DNA of 48,109 bases from Candidatus Thorarchaeota archaeon (GTDB taxonomy: Archaea > Asgardarchaeota > Thorarchaeia > Thorarchaeales > Thorarchaeaceae). The notes under the pieces are model-generated. The model did not search any database. It saw only the letters and a list, made by a program, of their open reading frames with translations, and had not been told where the DNA came from. The translations under genes and the position numbers were made by a program. Below are positions 17,505-25,542 of this stretch, piece after piece; positions within the stretch are counted from its first letter, which is position 1; every line of letters begins with the position of its first letter. The stretch covers positions 1-48,109 of the forward strand of contig SDNP01000024.1 of assembly GCA_004524445.1 (NCBI GenBank), given 5' to 3'.

Positions 17505-18767
17505 ATGAGTCGAAAAGTTTGCATCGCAGGCGGTGCCGCTACACCGTTCGACTACCCAATGCATATCACGCCAGAGGGAATGGCTGCTAACTGTATTGTA
17601 GAAACCCAGGAGGATATACCTGACTTCACCTTGAGAGATTTGGAATTCATGGTATATTCCCATTTCTCAGTACACTTTGGTAAGCAACTCTGTCCTGAGT
17701 GGATCGTTCATGACCACCTTGGGCTAGTCGGGCTGCCGCATGTGCGAATAGAAAATGGAGGAAATACAGGCGGCTCCGCCTTATATGGAGCATTCATGGC
17801 AGTAAAATCCGGGCTGTTTGATGTCGTTGGCGTCTACGGCTGGGAAGCTATGGACAATGTGACCCAGTCGCAGGGGTCGGAGTTCATTGCACTGGCATCC
17901 GACACACGATACGAAGCACTTGCTGGCGGGATCTACCCCATATACTACGCTGCTATGGCGTATAAGTTCATGAAAGAACACGACCTGACAGAAGAGGACT
18001 TTGCCCTAGCTGCTCTGAAGAACAGGAACTACGCGACTGACAACGAGAAGACCCAGTGGTATCGTGGCGAGTATCAGAAGTACAAGAGAGACCTGACCGT
18101 TGATGATATTATGAAAAGCAGACTCATCAGCTACCCGCTGAAGAGATATGACTGCTGTCTGATGAGTCGCGGAGGTGCCTTTGCTCTCGTGACCAGCGAA
18201 GAGTGGGCGAAGAAACACGCTCCCAATACCTATGTCGAAATCGATGGTGCTGGTCTTAGTAGCTGTACCATTCGAGCTGGCGATAGAATCGACTTCCCAG
18301 GTTGGAATGAGATGTATGGGAAGGGTTACCCAGACATGACAGAGTTCGCAGCGTGTCGCCGTTCTGGTGAGGTTGCCTATGATATGGCAGGTATCGAGTA
18401 CAAGGATGCCGCGAAGGAGATTGATGTGGCTGAGATCCACGATGCGTTCAGCTCGTCTGAGGTCCAGATTTACAAGGCGCTCCACTGGTGCGATAAGGAC
18501 AACATGAAGGACTTCATCCGCGAGAAGCAGACCTTTATGGAGGGCGAAGTGCCGACCAATGTCGGCGGTGGTCTGATGGGCTACGGTCATCCAGTAGGCG
18601 CAACGGGAATCATGTCAGCTATCGAGTGTTCATATCACCTTAATGATCTAGCACCAAAGAAACATCGCAGCTCCAAGACCTATGTTAAGGACGCAGAAAC
18701 AGGGCTAGTGAATAGTCATGCTGGAACAGGAACCAGTATCTCGAACTTCATTCTGAGGAGGCCATAG
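17505..18767 (+). CDS. Thiolase-superfamily protein lacking the nucleophilic cysteine
   Basis: 420 residues with a full thiolase fold of the SCP-x/lipid-transfer type. The active-site histidine loop is intact ('GGGLMGYGHPVGATG', His362). The N-terminal loop where thiolases carry the acyl-accepting cysteine reads 'IENGGNTGGSAL' (82-93), with Gly86 in the cysteine position when aligned with the canonical thiolase at 39933-41105 (HEAACASGATAL). The C-terminal CxG motif is also replaced (LVNSHAGTGTS). Such a protein cannot do standard thiolysis. Known cysteine-less relatives include thiolase-fold retro-aldolases that work with DUF35 partners in steroid side-chain breakdown. The next gene, two bases downstream, encodes exactly such a partner. 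Both genes look richer in G+C third positions than their neighbours, perhaps from high expression. Confidence 0.88.
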   Translation: MSRKVCIAGGAATPFDYPMHITPEGMAANCIVETQEDIPDFTLRDLEFMVYSHFSVHFGKQLCPEWIVHDHLGLVGLPHVRIENGGNTGGSALYGAFMAVKSGLFDVVGVYGWEAMDNVTQSQGSEFIALASDTRYEALAGGIYPIYYAAMAYKFMKEHDLTEEDFALAALKNRNYATDNEKTQWYRGEYQKYKRDLTVDDIMKSRLISYPLKRYDCCLMSRGGAFALVTSEEWAKKHAPNTYVEIDGAGLSSCTIRAGDRIDFPGWNEMYGKGYPDMTEFAACRRSGEVAYDMAGIEYKDAAKEIDVAEIHDAFSSSEVQIYKALHWCDKDNMKDFIREKQTFMEGEVPTNVGGGLMGYGHPVGATGIMSAIECSYHLNDLAPKKHRSSKTYVKDAETGLVNSHAGTGTSISNFILRRP

Positions 18768-18769
18768 AG

Positions 18770-19429
18770 ATGGTTGATAAACGACTGCATAAGACACCTG
18801 GGAAGGTAGATTGGGATGAAAAACACCCAGACAAGTTCCGCGGTGACGTCGAGGAGACCGGCATCGGCTTCATGGGCTATGACTGGTCCTCAAAGGATGA
18901 CCAATTCAAAGTCTACCTACACTACGACCAGCTATACTACTGGAAATATGGCGAGGTATCTAGGCTAGGTAAAGGCTTCATCGATGGTGAGTTTTGGGGA
19001 ACTAAATGTCCCAAGTGTGGAGACAAGTTCTTCCCGCCACGAGTGAACTGCTGGAATCTCGATGACAATCTTGAGAAGACCGAATGGATTGAGCTTAAGC
19101 AGGAAGGTATTGTACATACCTACACAATCGCCGGATGGAGCGGCAAATCTTCTCTGAAGCGTTTACCCTTTGTATTGGCCTATGTCATCGTCGATGGTTG
19201 CAAGACAGCCATTGCCAATGAGCTGCGGAACATCGAACCGTGGGATGCGGAGTTTGGCATGCCGGTAAAGGTGGTCTGGAAGCCCAAGGATGAACGTCAA
19301 GGCACGGTCACTGACTGGTGGTTTGAGCCTGCTGATGGCTGGGAACCCACAGTTGGAGATACTCCTGAGAAAGAGCGAATCAAAGAGCTCTGCGCGCCCG
19401 TCTATGAATGGGTCGAATCAATGAAGTAG
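18770..19429 (+). CDS. Zn-ribbon/OB-fold (DUF35) partner of the thiolase-like protein
   Basis: 219 residues, longer than the roughly 130-residue stand-alone DUF35 proteins because of an N-terminal extension of about 70 residues. A rubredoxin-like ribbon follows, 'CPKCGDKFFPPRVNCWNL', and then the OB-fold acyl-CoA-binding domain ('GIVHTYTIAGWSGKSSL', 'LPFVLAYVIVDGCKTAIANEL'). Only three of the four zinc cysteines are present; the fourth position is Leu. DUF35 proteins form complexes with thiolases or thiolase-fold aldolases and help bind the CoA substrate. The ATG lies two bases past the thiolase stop, and a strong terminator follows, so these two genes form one transcription unit end. Confidence 0.88.
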   Translation: MVDKRLHKTPGKVDWDEKHPDKFRGDVEETGIGFMGYDWSSKDDQFKVYLHYDQLYYWKYGEVSRLGKGFIDGEFWGTKCPKCGDKFFPPRVNCWNLDDNLEKTEWIELKQEGIVHTYTIAGWSGKSSLKRLPFVLAYVIVDGCKTAIANELRNIEPWDAEFGMPVKVVWKPKDERQGTVTDWWFEPADGWEPTVGDTPEKERIKELCAPVYEWVESMK

Positions 19430-19438
19430 AATCCTAGT

Positions 19439-19465
19439 GAGGAAGCATCTTGTCGATGCTTCCTC
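19439..19465 (+). terminator. Hairpin terminator after the thiolase/DUF35 pair
   Basis: GAGGAAGCATC (19439-19449) and GATGCTTCCTC (19455-19465) form a perfect 11-base-pair stem with a five-base loop, followed by a pyrimidine-rich tract GTTCTTCTTT. It begins ten bases after the DUF35 stop codon. Hairpin-plus-T-tract terminators are classical in bacteria; archaea mostly need only the T-tract, so the strength of this hairpin is notable. Confidence 0.7.
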
Positions 19466-19635
19466 GTTCTTCTTTATTCTCTCAAAAATAATTCACTCTG
19501 ATTGTCACCCGAACCTCGATTTTTGCGCGAAAATTTTGTCCATGACAGAAAACGGATCATAGGAACAGACTGATGTACCTAGCGAACAGCAGGACTTCCA
19601 CTATTCTTAAGGGGCGTGTATCATTCTAGCCTGAT

Positions 19636-20304
19636 ATGGCACTCTTGGAACATGGCATCATCTTCTGGTCTTTTGCGATACTATACACACTACTTGAGGC
19701 AAAAGAAAAGACAGGAAATACGCCAAGCACAATAGTGAAGGCGGTTCCTGCATTGTCGGCCGTTGTGTTTGTTTTGGTGGTCACGTCCCAGATAATCCTC
19801 TTCCATCTGCTCCTGATTTTCGCCCTATTCTTCTGCGGATTGGGAGATATAGCTATGGAACATAGTATATTGCCAGGTCTGGGCATGTTCCTCATTAGTC
19901 ATGTCCTATTCGTAGCCAATTTCATGATTCATGCATTCGCGAGACTAACAGGGTATGCAATTCTTGGCTTTGTAGGCGCCTTTATTGTGTTGCTGATTTA
20001 TGTTATTCTGTATCATCGGTACATCAACACCGCGGAGAAGCCAACTGAACTCTTACCTGCGGTAGATTTGTATGCAGTAATAATCTCATTGACACTTAGT
20101 TCATCTGTGATGCTTTGGCTATCGACAGGATTCATCGCAGGAATTATTCCCGTCATAGGAGCAATTTCCTTCATAATTAGTGATTCATTCATTGGAATCA
20201 GGGAATTCCACCACCGGTTTCGATATGATGAGCCCATGAGCATGATTACCTACTACCTCGCAATATTCCTGCTTTCAACCGCAGCACTCGTCTATAGTTT
20301 TTGA
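19636..20304 (+). CDS. YhhN-like integral membrane protein (lysoplasmalogenase family)
   Basis: 222 residues with seven to eight hydrophobic segments. The YhhN/TMEM86 pattern is seen in 'VKAVPALSAVVFVLVV', 'LFFCGLGDIAMEHS' (the conserved G-D), 'GLGMFLISHVLFVANFM' (the conserved H) and a later 'IPVIGAISFIISDSFIGI'. Eukaryotic and bacterial members hydrolyse the vinyl-ether bond of lysoplasmalogens. In an archaeon with ether lipids the substrate is unknown, so only the family is claimed. It stands alone with a short upstream region after the hairpin terminator. Confidence 0.75.
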   Translation: MALLEHGIIFWSFAILYTLLEAKEKTGNTPSTIVKAVPALSAVVFVLVVTSQIILFHLLLIFALFFCGLGDIAMEHSILPGLGMFLISHVLFVANFMIHAFARLTGYAILGFVGAFIVLLIYVILYHRYINTAEKPTELLPAVDLYAVIISLTLSSSVMLWLSTGFIAGIIPVIGAISFIISDSFIGIREFHHRFRYDEPMSMITYYLAIFLLSTAALVYSF

Positions 20305-20382
20305 GATGGCTTCAGATACTATTTGGGAAAGCAAAGACCTTACTAGGGAAAAAATGCAATAGAGCCTGTTTGGCGGGTCAAA

Positions 20383-21216
20383 TTGACACGTATTTCAGAA
20401 TCGGCTATCAAGGGGCTTTTTGCAGAACATGACCTAGAGGTCGTTTCCGTGGATATTGGAGAAAAGCGCACCAAGAGAGAATTGAGGGTAGTATTTTCGC
20501 ATCTGTCATATCCCAATGTTGAAGCCCATATCTTCACCGCCGCAGATGCAGCCGGATGGACACCGAGATTAGATTCCGTCGGTGATATAGAAATCAGACA
20601 TCCTATTGTGAAGTCAGAAAATGAAACGGAGTCAGGTCTTACAAAACTGTCAGGCTCATTTAGACTATTGATGGGACGCTTAAGAGCTTTCAGACAGAAT
20701 ATTGGCAAAGGAGAGATTCCAGATACGATTTGGGCACATTATGAACCTAGGTGGCACAGAGCCCTATGGAGTCCACCTCACCATACTCCTCGACATGTTG
20801 AGGAGTTTATTCGGTATGTCGACCCTTCAATTCGAAGGCACATTTCTCAGCTGAACGACCTTGGCTTTGCAACCATAGAGAGTTGTTCCGGTCTTCTTGA
20901 AGAACACCAAGATCGAGAGCCATACTGGCCCTATGTGATGTTTGATGAGAGAGTATATCCGGGAGCAGCGCCGCATCTGTTCACATTAGGCAATGTTGCA
21001 GGATGGGATGTAGGCTATGCACCACATAACTTCGATATCTACCTCAGAGTGAAAAGAGGGAAGGTGATTCTACAATCATTTGACAGGCTTGTCGGATCAG
21101 CGGCATTCTTATGTTCACTAATCAGGAATTATAGAGAGATGCTAAATTCTACTGGAATCACCTTCCAAGAGTGGTGGCAGCGGGCATTTTCTTACGGACA
21201 AGAAGGATATTCGTAG
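20383..21216 (+). CDS. Uncharacterised protein with a conserved SCSG motif
   Basis: 277 residues from a TTG start; GGCGGG lies about eight bases upstream. No signal or membrane segment, so it is cytoplasmic. The central and C-terminal part contains 'RRHISQLNDLGFATIESCSG', 'WPYVMFDERVYPG' and 'FDIYLRVKRGKVILQSFDRL'. An LGFxTxxSCSG-type loop recalls the SSCSG motif of the tRNA wybutosine enzyme TYW3, but the rest does not clearly match and I do not assign that function. It has several aromatic and His residues (WRAHYEPRWHRALW-like region near 120) that could line a substrate pocket. Coding is secure; function is unknown. Confidence 0.7.
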   Translation: MTRISESAIKGLFAEHDLEVVSVDIGEKRTKRELRVVFSHLSYPNVEAHIFTAADAAGWTPRLDSVGDIEIRHPIVKSENETESGLTKLSGSFRLLMGRLRAFRQNIGKGEIPDTIWAHYEPRWHRALWSPPHHTPRHVEEFIRYVDPSIRRHISQLNDLGFATIESCSGLLEEHQDREPYWPYVMFDERVYPGAAPHLFTLGNVAGWDVGYAPHNFDIYLRVKRGKVILQSFDRLVGSAAFLCSLIRNYREMLNSTGITFQEWWQRAFSYGQEGYS

Positions 21217-21352
21217 TAGCTCAAGTGATTTTCATTATTGCTGGAATTCCACAAGTCGGGTATGAAATCTCTATTGAGATTCAGTAGTCAAAGAAATCCC
21301 AAATCCAGTTTATTTATCTATGAAAAGCCGATAGTACACTAGGCGAGTATTC

Positions 21353-21766
21353 TTGAAAACTAAATTAGAACTCTCACGAGGCCTTGGCAAAACACTACTT
21401 GTATGGAGCCTAGGAAGCTTCATTGTTGGTCTAATTCTTTTCTTTACAACATTTCCAATAGCTCAGGGAATTGGTCTTCAGGCAATATTGTGGGCAGTTA
21501 TTGATGGCGTTGTGGCCTCATATACGCTGTTTAGGCAGAAGGACGAACCAGCTAGCAAATTGGCAAGGATTCTCAAAATAAACACAGGATTGGATATCAT
21601 CTACCAAGTTGTGGGGGTCTTGCTGGTTGTATTTGCAGGGCAAAATAAATTCATTGTAGGCAATGGTCTAGGAATTATTGTACAAGGGGCATTTCTATTC
21701 TTTCTCGATCTCTCTTACTACCGCAAATTCAAACCTCTCGTCCTGGAGCAGGTATCGAGTGACTGA
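21353..21766 (+). CDS. Small four-helix membrane protein, unknown function
   Basis: 137 residues from a TTG start. Four hydrophobic segments are visible: 'TLLVWSLGSFIVGLILFF', 'IAQGIGLQAILWAVIDGVVASY', 'IIYQVVGVLLVVFA' and 'GIIVQGAFLFFLDLSYY'. The short charged loops and the 'LGKTLLVWSLGSFIVG' opening recall small DUF-type four-helix membrane proteins; I cannot name a family with confidence. TTTATTTATC at about 21310 is a plausible TATA region, giving a short leader. It is the gene before the large secreted metalloprotease, with about 100 bases between. Confidence 0.7.
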   Translation: MKTKLELSRGLGKTLLVWSLGSFIVGLILFFTTFPIAQGIGLQAILWAVIDGVVASYTLFRQKDEPASKLARILKINTGLDIIYQVVGVLLVVFAGQNKFIVGNGLGIIVQGAFLFFLDLSYYRKFKPLVLEQVSSD

Positions 21767-21868
21767 CTCCCTCAAGTCGTTTTTGATTCGGATTCCAAAA
21801 CCAGAAAGACACAAGTATAGGCATTTCATGGGATGCCATGGGCCACCATCGGCATCAGGAAAGATCAC

Positions 21869-24790
21869 TTGAATAGAAAATTCTTATCACTAGCGGTTGT
21901 AATTATCATCCTGGGAGCTTCTGTATTTGCCGTTTTTCTTCTGTTTCAGCAAAACCGCATCAGCCCAGAGCCAACAGATACACCTTCCACTGAGGGCGGT
22001 ACAGTTTCAATAAATGAAATACACTTCAATGAAACGTTAACAGTGAACGAAGAATTCTTCGAACTATACATTCAAACATGGAAGTCGGGGATGAGTATTG
22101 ATGGTTGGTATGTCACAACCTTTGACGGTGAGGGAATGTTGTCTCTGCCTTCCATTGCCAATTTAGATGAAGAGGACTACATCGCCATTTTCTCAGGAGA
22201 AGGAGAAGATGATCTGGATGCGATCGATGGAACAGCAAAGGTTTTCCTCAATTTACCGAACCGAATACTGGACCCATCGGGCGATGAAATTGGTCTATTC
22301 GATAGAGAAGGACACGTAATTGATTTCATTCGTTATGAAGGTGGAAATGGAGATGCGATATATTCCGGTTGGCAAGAAGCAAATATGGGACCACATCTCC
22401 CCGATAATCACACAGGCTCAATCTCCCTATTTGGTTATGACTCAAGTAATGCGAGTAAATGGTTGGAAAGCTTACCTTCGCCCGGTAGGCCAAATGTGTA
22501 CAGTTTCTTTGATTCTGAGACCGGGTACACTGTAACGATTACTAATGGCCTACACCAGCTATTCTCATTTAACGGAATTGATGATTCATTAATTGCCGGG
22601 AAGGGAGAAAAAGTCGATGCCTATCCAAAGGGAGGAGTCGATGAGAAATATATCAAGGAAATCAAGAAGCACATTGCATTCAGTTTGGATTTCTATCACA
22701 AGAAGGGATTCACTAGAGGACCGGCTACATATAAACCAGGAAAAATCAATGTGACTTTACTTAATAGCACCACAACCGAAACCGTTGGAGCAGCATCAAC
22801 GAGGGGACATATCGTCATTAAGATTGGAACAATCAAGAGCGATGTGGATTTGAAGTATGTATGTGAACATGAACTGATGCACCTATTCCAATTCAAGACA
22901 GAGAAGAAAGGGAATGATACTGTTGATCATGCACCAGTAGGCAATAAATTCTGGATTGAGGGTCAAGCTACTTATTGGGGAGTTGAGTCAACACGGGCGA
23001 ATTATAATTTGACTCATAAAGAAATTCAGGATGAATTCAAGAGAGTTGGAGATCACAATTGGCATGAGCATTACACCGATTTGAATAGGTCAATATTCAA
23101 GGGATGGGGCGGCGGGTATTCCGACTACATGGGTTCTTATCTGTTCAATAAGTTCATAGCTGAGAAGTTCGGGGAAGATAAACTCAAACAGATATTTGAT
23201 ACTGCACAGGATAATTTCAACAATAATTCTAGGGATGTCAGTCCAAAAGAAGCGATCACGCTGGTACTCGGAAAGACCTGGGAACAGGTGCTAGCTGAGT
23301 TTCATGCATGGATGCTGACTGATGCTATAGAAGACAATGGCGTTCCTGAGAGAAAAGGACATGTCAATGTTACATATAATAATGATACGATTGGTGACAG
23401 CATCAAAGTAGGCTCGTATGCAGCTGGCGTTGAGAGAATCAAAGTAAATAGCTCACAACCTTTCAAGATTAAACTCAATGCAAAAGCAGGAAGTAAGTGG
23501 AAGATTACAATCATCTATGTCTATGAAGATGGGACACGAAAACAAATGATAGGTTCACCCTATGATCACGGTTCAAGCTATCCGCATATTGCTGTCAATC
23601 CTGAGGGTCATGAGAAGAAGCTTGTAGAGGTTATTGTAATCAAGAGCCATGTTGAAGACTCAGTCGCGAGAATCAACATGACTGTCTCGCCAATTCCCCG
23701 ACCAGGACCAGTACAGATTACCCCGAATGGAGGCCCCTACTTCTTCGAACTGCCTTGGGGCATGGGAAATAGCACTCGACTGAATTGGCCGTGGGAGGTC
23801 TTTTGGAACTTCTCATATTATCAGGATAATTTGAACTATACCCTAAGAATCAACCATACATCGGTAAGAAGTGATAGCGCATTCAATATAACAATCGAAT
23901 CGCCAAACGCGACTGTCTTTGAGGAAACGGGAATATACGGCAATGGACAAATCCTGGTTTATTTCGATCCAGAATATACCTGGCCCTTTGGTGAATACAA
24001 GATAACAGTGGCACAATACAACTGGACTTCTGAGGTCAACGGAACAATAGAAATCCTAGAGGGCTGGAGAGATGGAGCGGCTGCGGATTATCCAATCGTA
24101 ATAGTTCCTGATGAGCCTCATGAAATCAACAACGAACTATGGCGAACGCCTGAATCTATATGGTACAATCTCACGCTGGTTCCAGATTTCGACTATACTT
24201 TGTTCCTGGAAATAGATGCCGGATATGAAACGGAGGCAGACTGGTATATTGAGGTATATAATTCCACCAATCTAGAAAGCCCCATATCTTCGAACGAAGG
24301 AGAGTATTCGGACGGTGAGTGGCCACGAGAGCTACTTTTGCCACGTTTCTTTGAAGAGAAATATCCATGCGATGGCTTTGCTCTACTAAAGGTCATTCTA
24401 AGTGGATCTTCATCAGCAGCAATAGGTCAACTCACTGTTCTGGAACAGCCAATCTCGGGGTCATCAATTGATAATCCATTGTGGTATAATCCAAATACAA
24501 CAGAATACTTTGGAATTCCTCTTCCATACTCAATTCATGAAATGGGCCTGCTTTTCATCAATACAACCTTGACAAGCGGGAAAATGTATTCAACCCAATT
24601 CAACTGCTCTGAGCAGATAACAGCCGAGCTCTGGAACGGGGAAAACTGGCTACTATTTGAATATGATAACCCAAGTGATTTCTATAATGTGACTTACGAA
24701 GCGATATCGGAAGTTATCTGCATAAGATTCGATGTTGCGCCATCTCCTGAATCTGTTCTATTCTATATGCTGACAGAAGTTTCCACATAG
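21869..24790 (+). CDS. Secreted lamin-tail domain + gluzincin-type metallopeptidase
   Basis: 973 residues from a TTG at 21869, preferred over the ATG at 21833. The TTG has AGG nine bases upstream and gives a proper signal anchor (MNRKFLSLAVVIIILG). Residues about 45-165 form a lamin-tail domain ('VSINEIHFNE', 'FFELYIQTW', 'IDGWYVTT'), a beta-sandwich common in archaeal surface proteins. A peptidase domain follows with zinc motif HELMH (334-338) and 'WIEGQATYWG' with Glu364 as probable third ligand. Residues about 500-970 are beta-rich Asn/Thr-rich extracellular domains with many N-glycosylation sequons. There is no C-terminal anchor, so the protein is held by its N-terminal helix or released. 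It probably digests external or cell-surface proteins; natural substrates are unknown. Confidence 0.85.
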   Translation: MNRKFLSLAVVIIILGASVFAVFLLFQQNRISPEPTDTPSTEGGTVSINEIHFNETLTVNEEFFELYIQTWKSGMSIDGWYVTTFDGEGMLSLPSIANLDEEDYIAIFSGEGEDDLDAIDGTAKVFLNLPNRILDPSGDEIGLFDREGHVIDFIRYEGGNGDAIYSGWQEANMGPHLPDNHTGSISLFGYDSSNASKWLESLPSPGRPNVYSFFDSETGYTVTITNGLHQLFSFNGIDDSLIAGKGEKVDAYPKGGVDEKYIKEIKKHIAFSLDFYHKKGFTRGPATYKPGKINVTLLNSTTTETVGAASTRGHIVIKIGTIKSDVDLKYVCEHELMHLFQFKTEKKGNDTVDHAPVGNKFWIEGQATYWGVESTRANYNLTHKEIQDEFKRVGDHNWHEHYTDLNRSIFKGWGGGYSDYMGSYLFNKFIAEKFGEDKLKQIFDTAQDNFNNNSRDVSPKEAITLVLGKTWEQVLAEFHAWMLTDAIEDNGVPERKGHVNVTYNNDTIGDSIKVGSYAAGVERIKVNSSQPFKIKLNAKAGSKWKITIIYVYEDGTRKQMIGSPYDHGSSYPHIAVNPEGHEKKLVEVIVIKSHVEDSVARINMTVSPIPRPGPVQITPNGGPYFFELPWGMGNSTRLNWPWEVFWNFSYYQDNLNYTLRINHTSVRSDSAFNITIESPNATVFEETGIYGNGQILVYFDPEYTWPFGEYKITVAQYNWTSEVNGTIEILEGWRDGAAADYPIVIVPDEPHEINNELWRTPESIWYNLTLVPDFDYTLFLEIDAGYETEADWYIEVYNSTNLESPISSNEGEYSDGEWPRELLLPRFFEEKYPCDGFALLKVILSGSSSAAIGQLTVLEQPISGSSIDNPLWYNPNTTEYFGIPLPYSIHEMGLLFINTTLTSGKMYSTQFNCSEQITAELWNGENWLLFEYDNPSDFYNVTYEAISEVICIRFDVAPSPESVLFYMLTEVST

Positions 24791-24879
24791 ATTCCTCGGG
24801 TAGCTCTGTTTTGGAGAACAGAAAGAGAACGCCTGCACACTATTCTCGGTTCTGTTGATCAGAGGTTTGCATGCTCGAG

Positions 24880-25515
24880 CTACAATCTGATACCTTCAGG
24901 CAGTTCATTCAAGAGCAAACCCTTCTTCTCTGCCGTCTCTATTGCCTTCATTGCTTTTGAACCGCCGATAGATTCCAGAGATCCAGCCGCTGTCTGTCTA
25001 ACAAAGAGGGAGTCATCATCCAATGCGTCTATCAATGGGTCGATTGCCTTCTTATCGCCACGTTTGCCAAGATTCAATGCTGCTTGCAGTCGAACCATGT
25101 ATCTGCAATCACCGAGAAGATCAATCAAGACATCAGTTGCCAAGTCATTTTTCATGTATGCCAGGCGGTCAACAGCACCTAGGGCGACTTGTTGGTCGGC
25201 ACTCTGAAGCTCAACGATGAGTTCGTCAATCATTTGTTCAGAAGGAGGTTTTTCTTTTGCAACTTTCTGCTTTGTTGATTTCTCTTTAGACGGTTTTTTC
25301 CTAGGCTTCTTGGATGAAATTTTCTTAGCTGCCTTTACTATCTTTTCTGCTGTACTCATACCTAGTCCATCTACTTTTTTAGATAGCTTAGCAGGGTCAG
25401 ATTTTGCAAGTCTGACCACAGTCTTTACACCTGCTTCTCGAAGCTTTTCTACTGTCTTAGGGCCAACTCCCCTGATATCTGACATCTCAGGCGTCTTGGA
25501 TTTCTTTGGCATCAT
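24880..25515 (-). CDS. Helix-hairpin-helix + HEAT-repeat protein
   Basis: 211 residues with three visible parts. Residues 8-62 are a Rad51/Hef-type helix-hairpin-helix module ('IRGVGPKTVEKLREAGVKTVVRLAKSDPAKLSKKVDGLG'), which usually binds DNA or mediates assembly. Residues 63-93 are a lysine-rich linker. Residues 95-200 are HEAT or PBS-lyase-type helical repeats ('ALGAVDRLAYMKNDLATDVLIDLLGD', 'VRLQAALNLGKRGDKKAIDPLIDAL', 'VRQTAAGSLESIGGSKAM'). The combination suggests a nucleic-acid-associated scaffold in the cytoplasm. It lies just downstream of the M28 peptidase gene on the same strand, without an obvious functional link. Confidence 0.83.
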   Translation of the reverse strand: MMPKKSKTPEMSDIRGVGPKTVEKLREAGVKTVVRLAKSDPAKLSKKVDGLGMSTAEKIVKAAKKISSKKPRKKPSKEKSTKQKVAKEKPPSEQMIDELIVELQSADQQVALGAVDRLAYMKNDLATDVLIDLLGDCRYMVRLQAALNLGKRGDKKAIDPLIDALDDDSLFVRQTAAGSLESIGGSKAMKAIETAEKKGLLLNELPEGIRL

Positions 25516-25542
25516 TTAGCCCCCATTGTGAGAAGTAAATCA

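Noticed and set aside
24805..24822. TCTGTT/AACAGA hairpin after the lamin-tail protease
   Set aside because: Only six base pairs and no T-tract; too weak to call a terminator.
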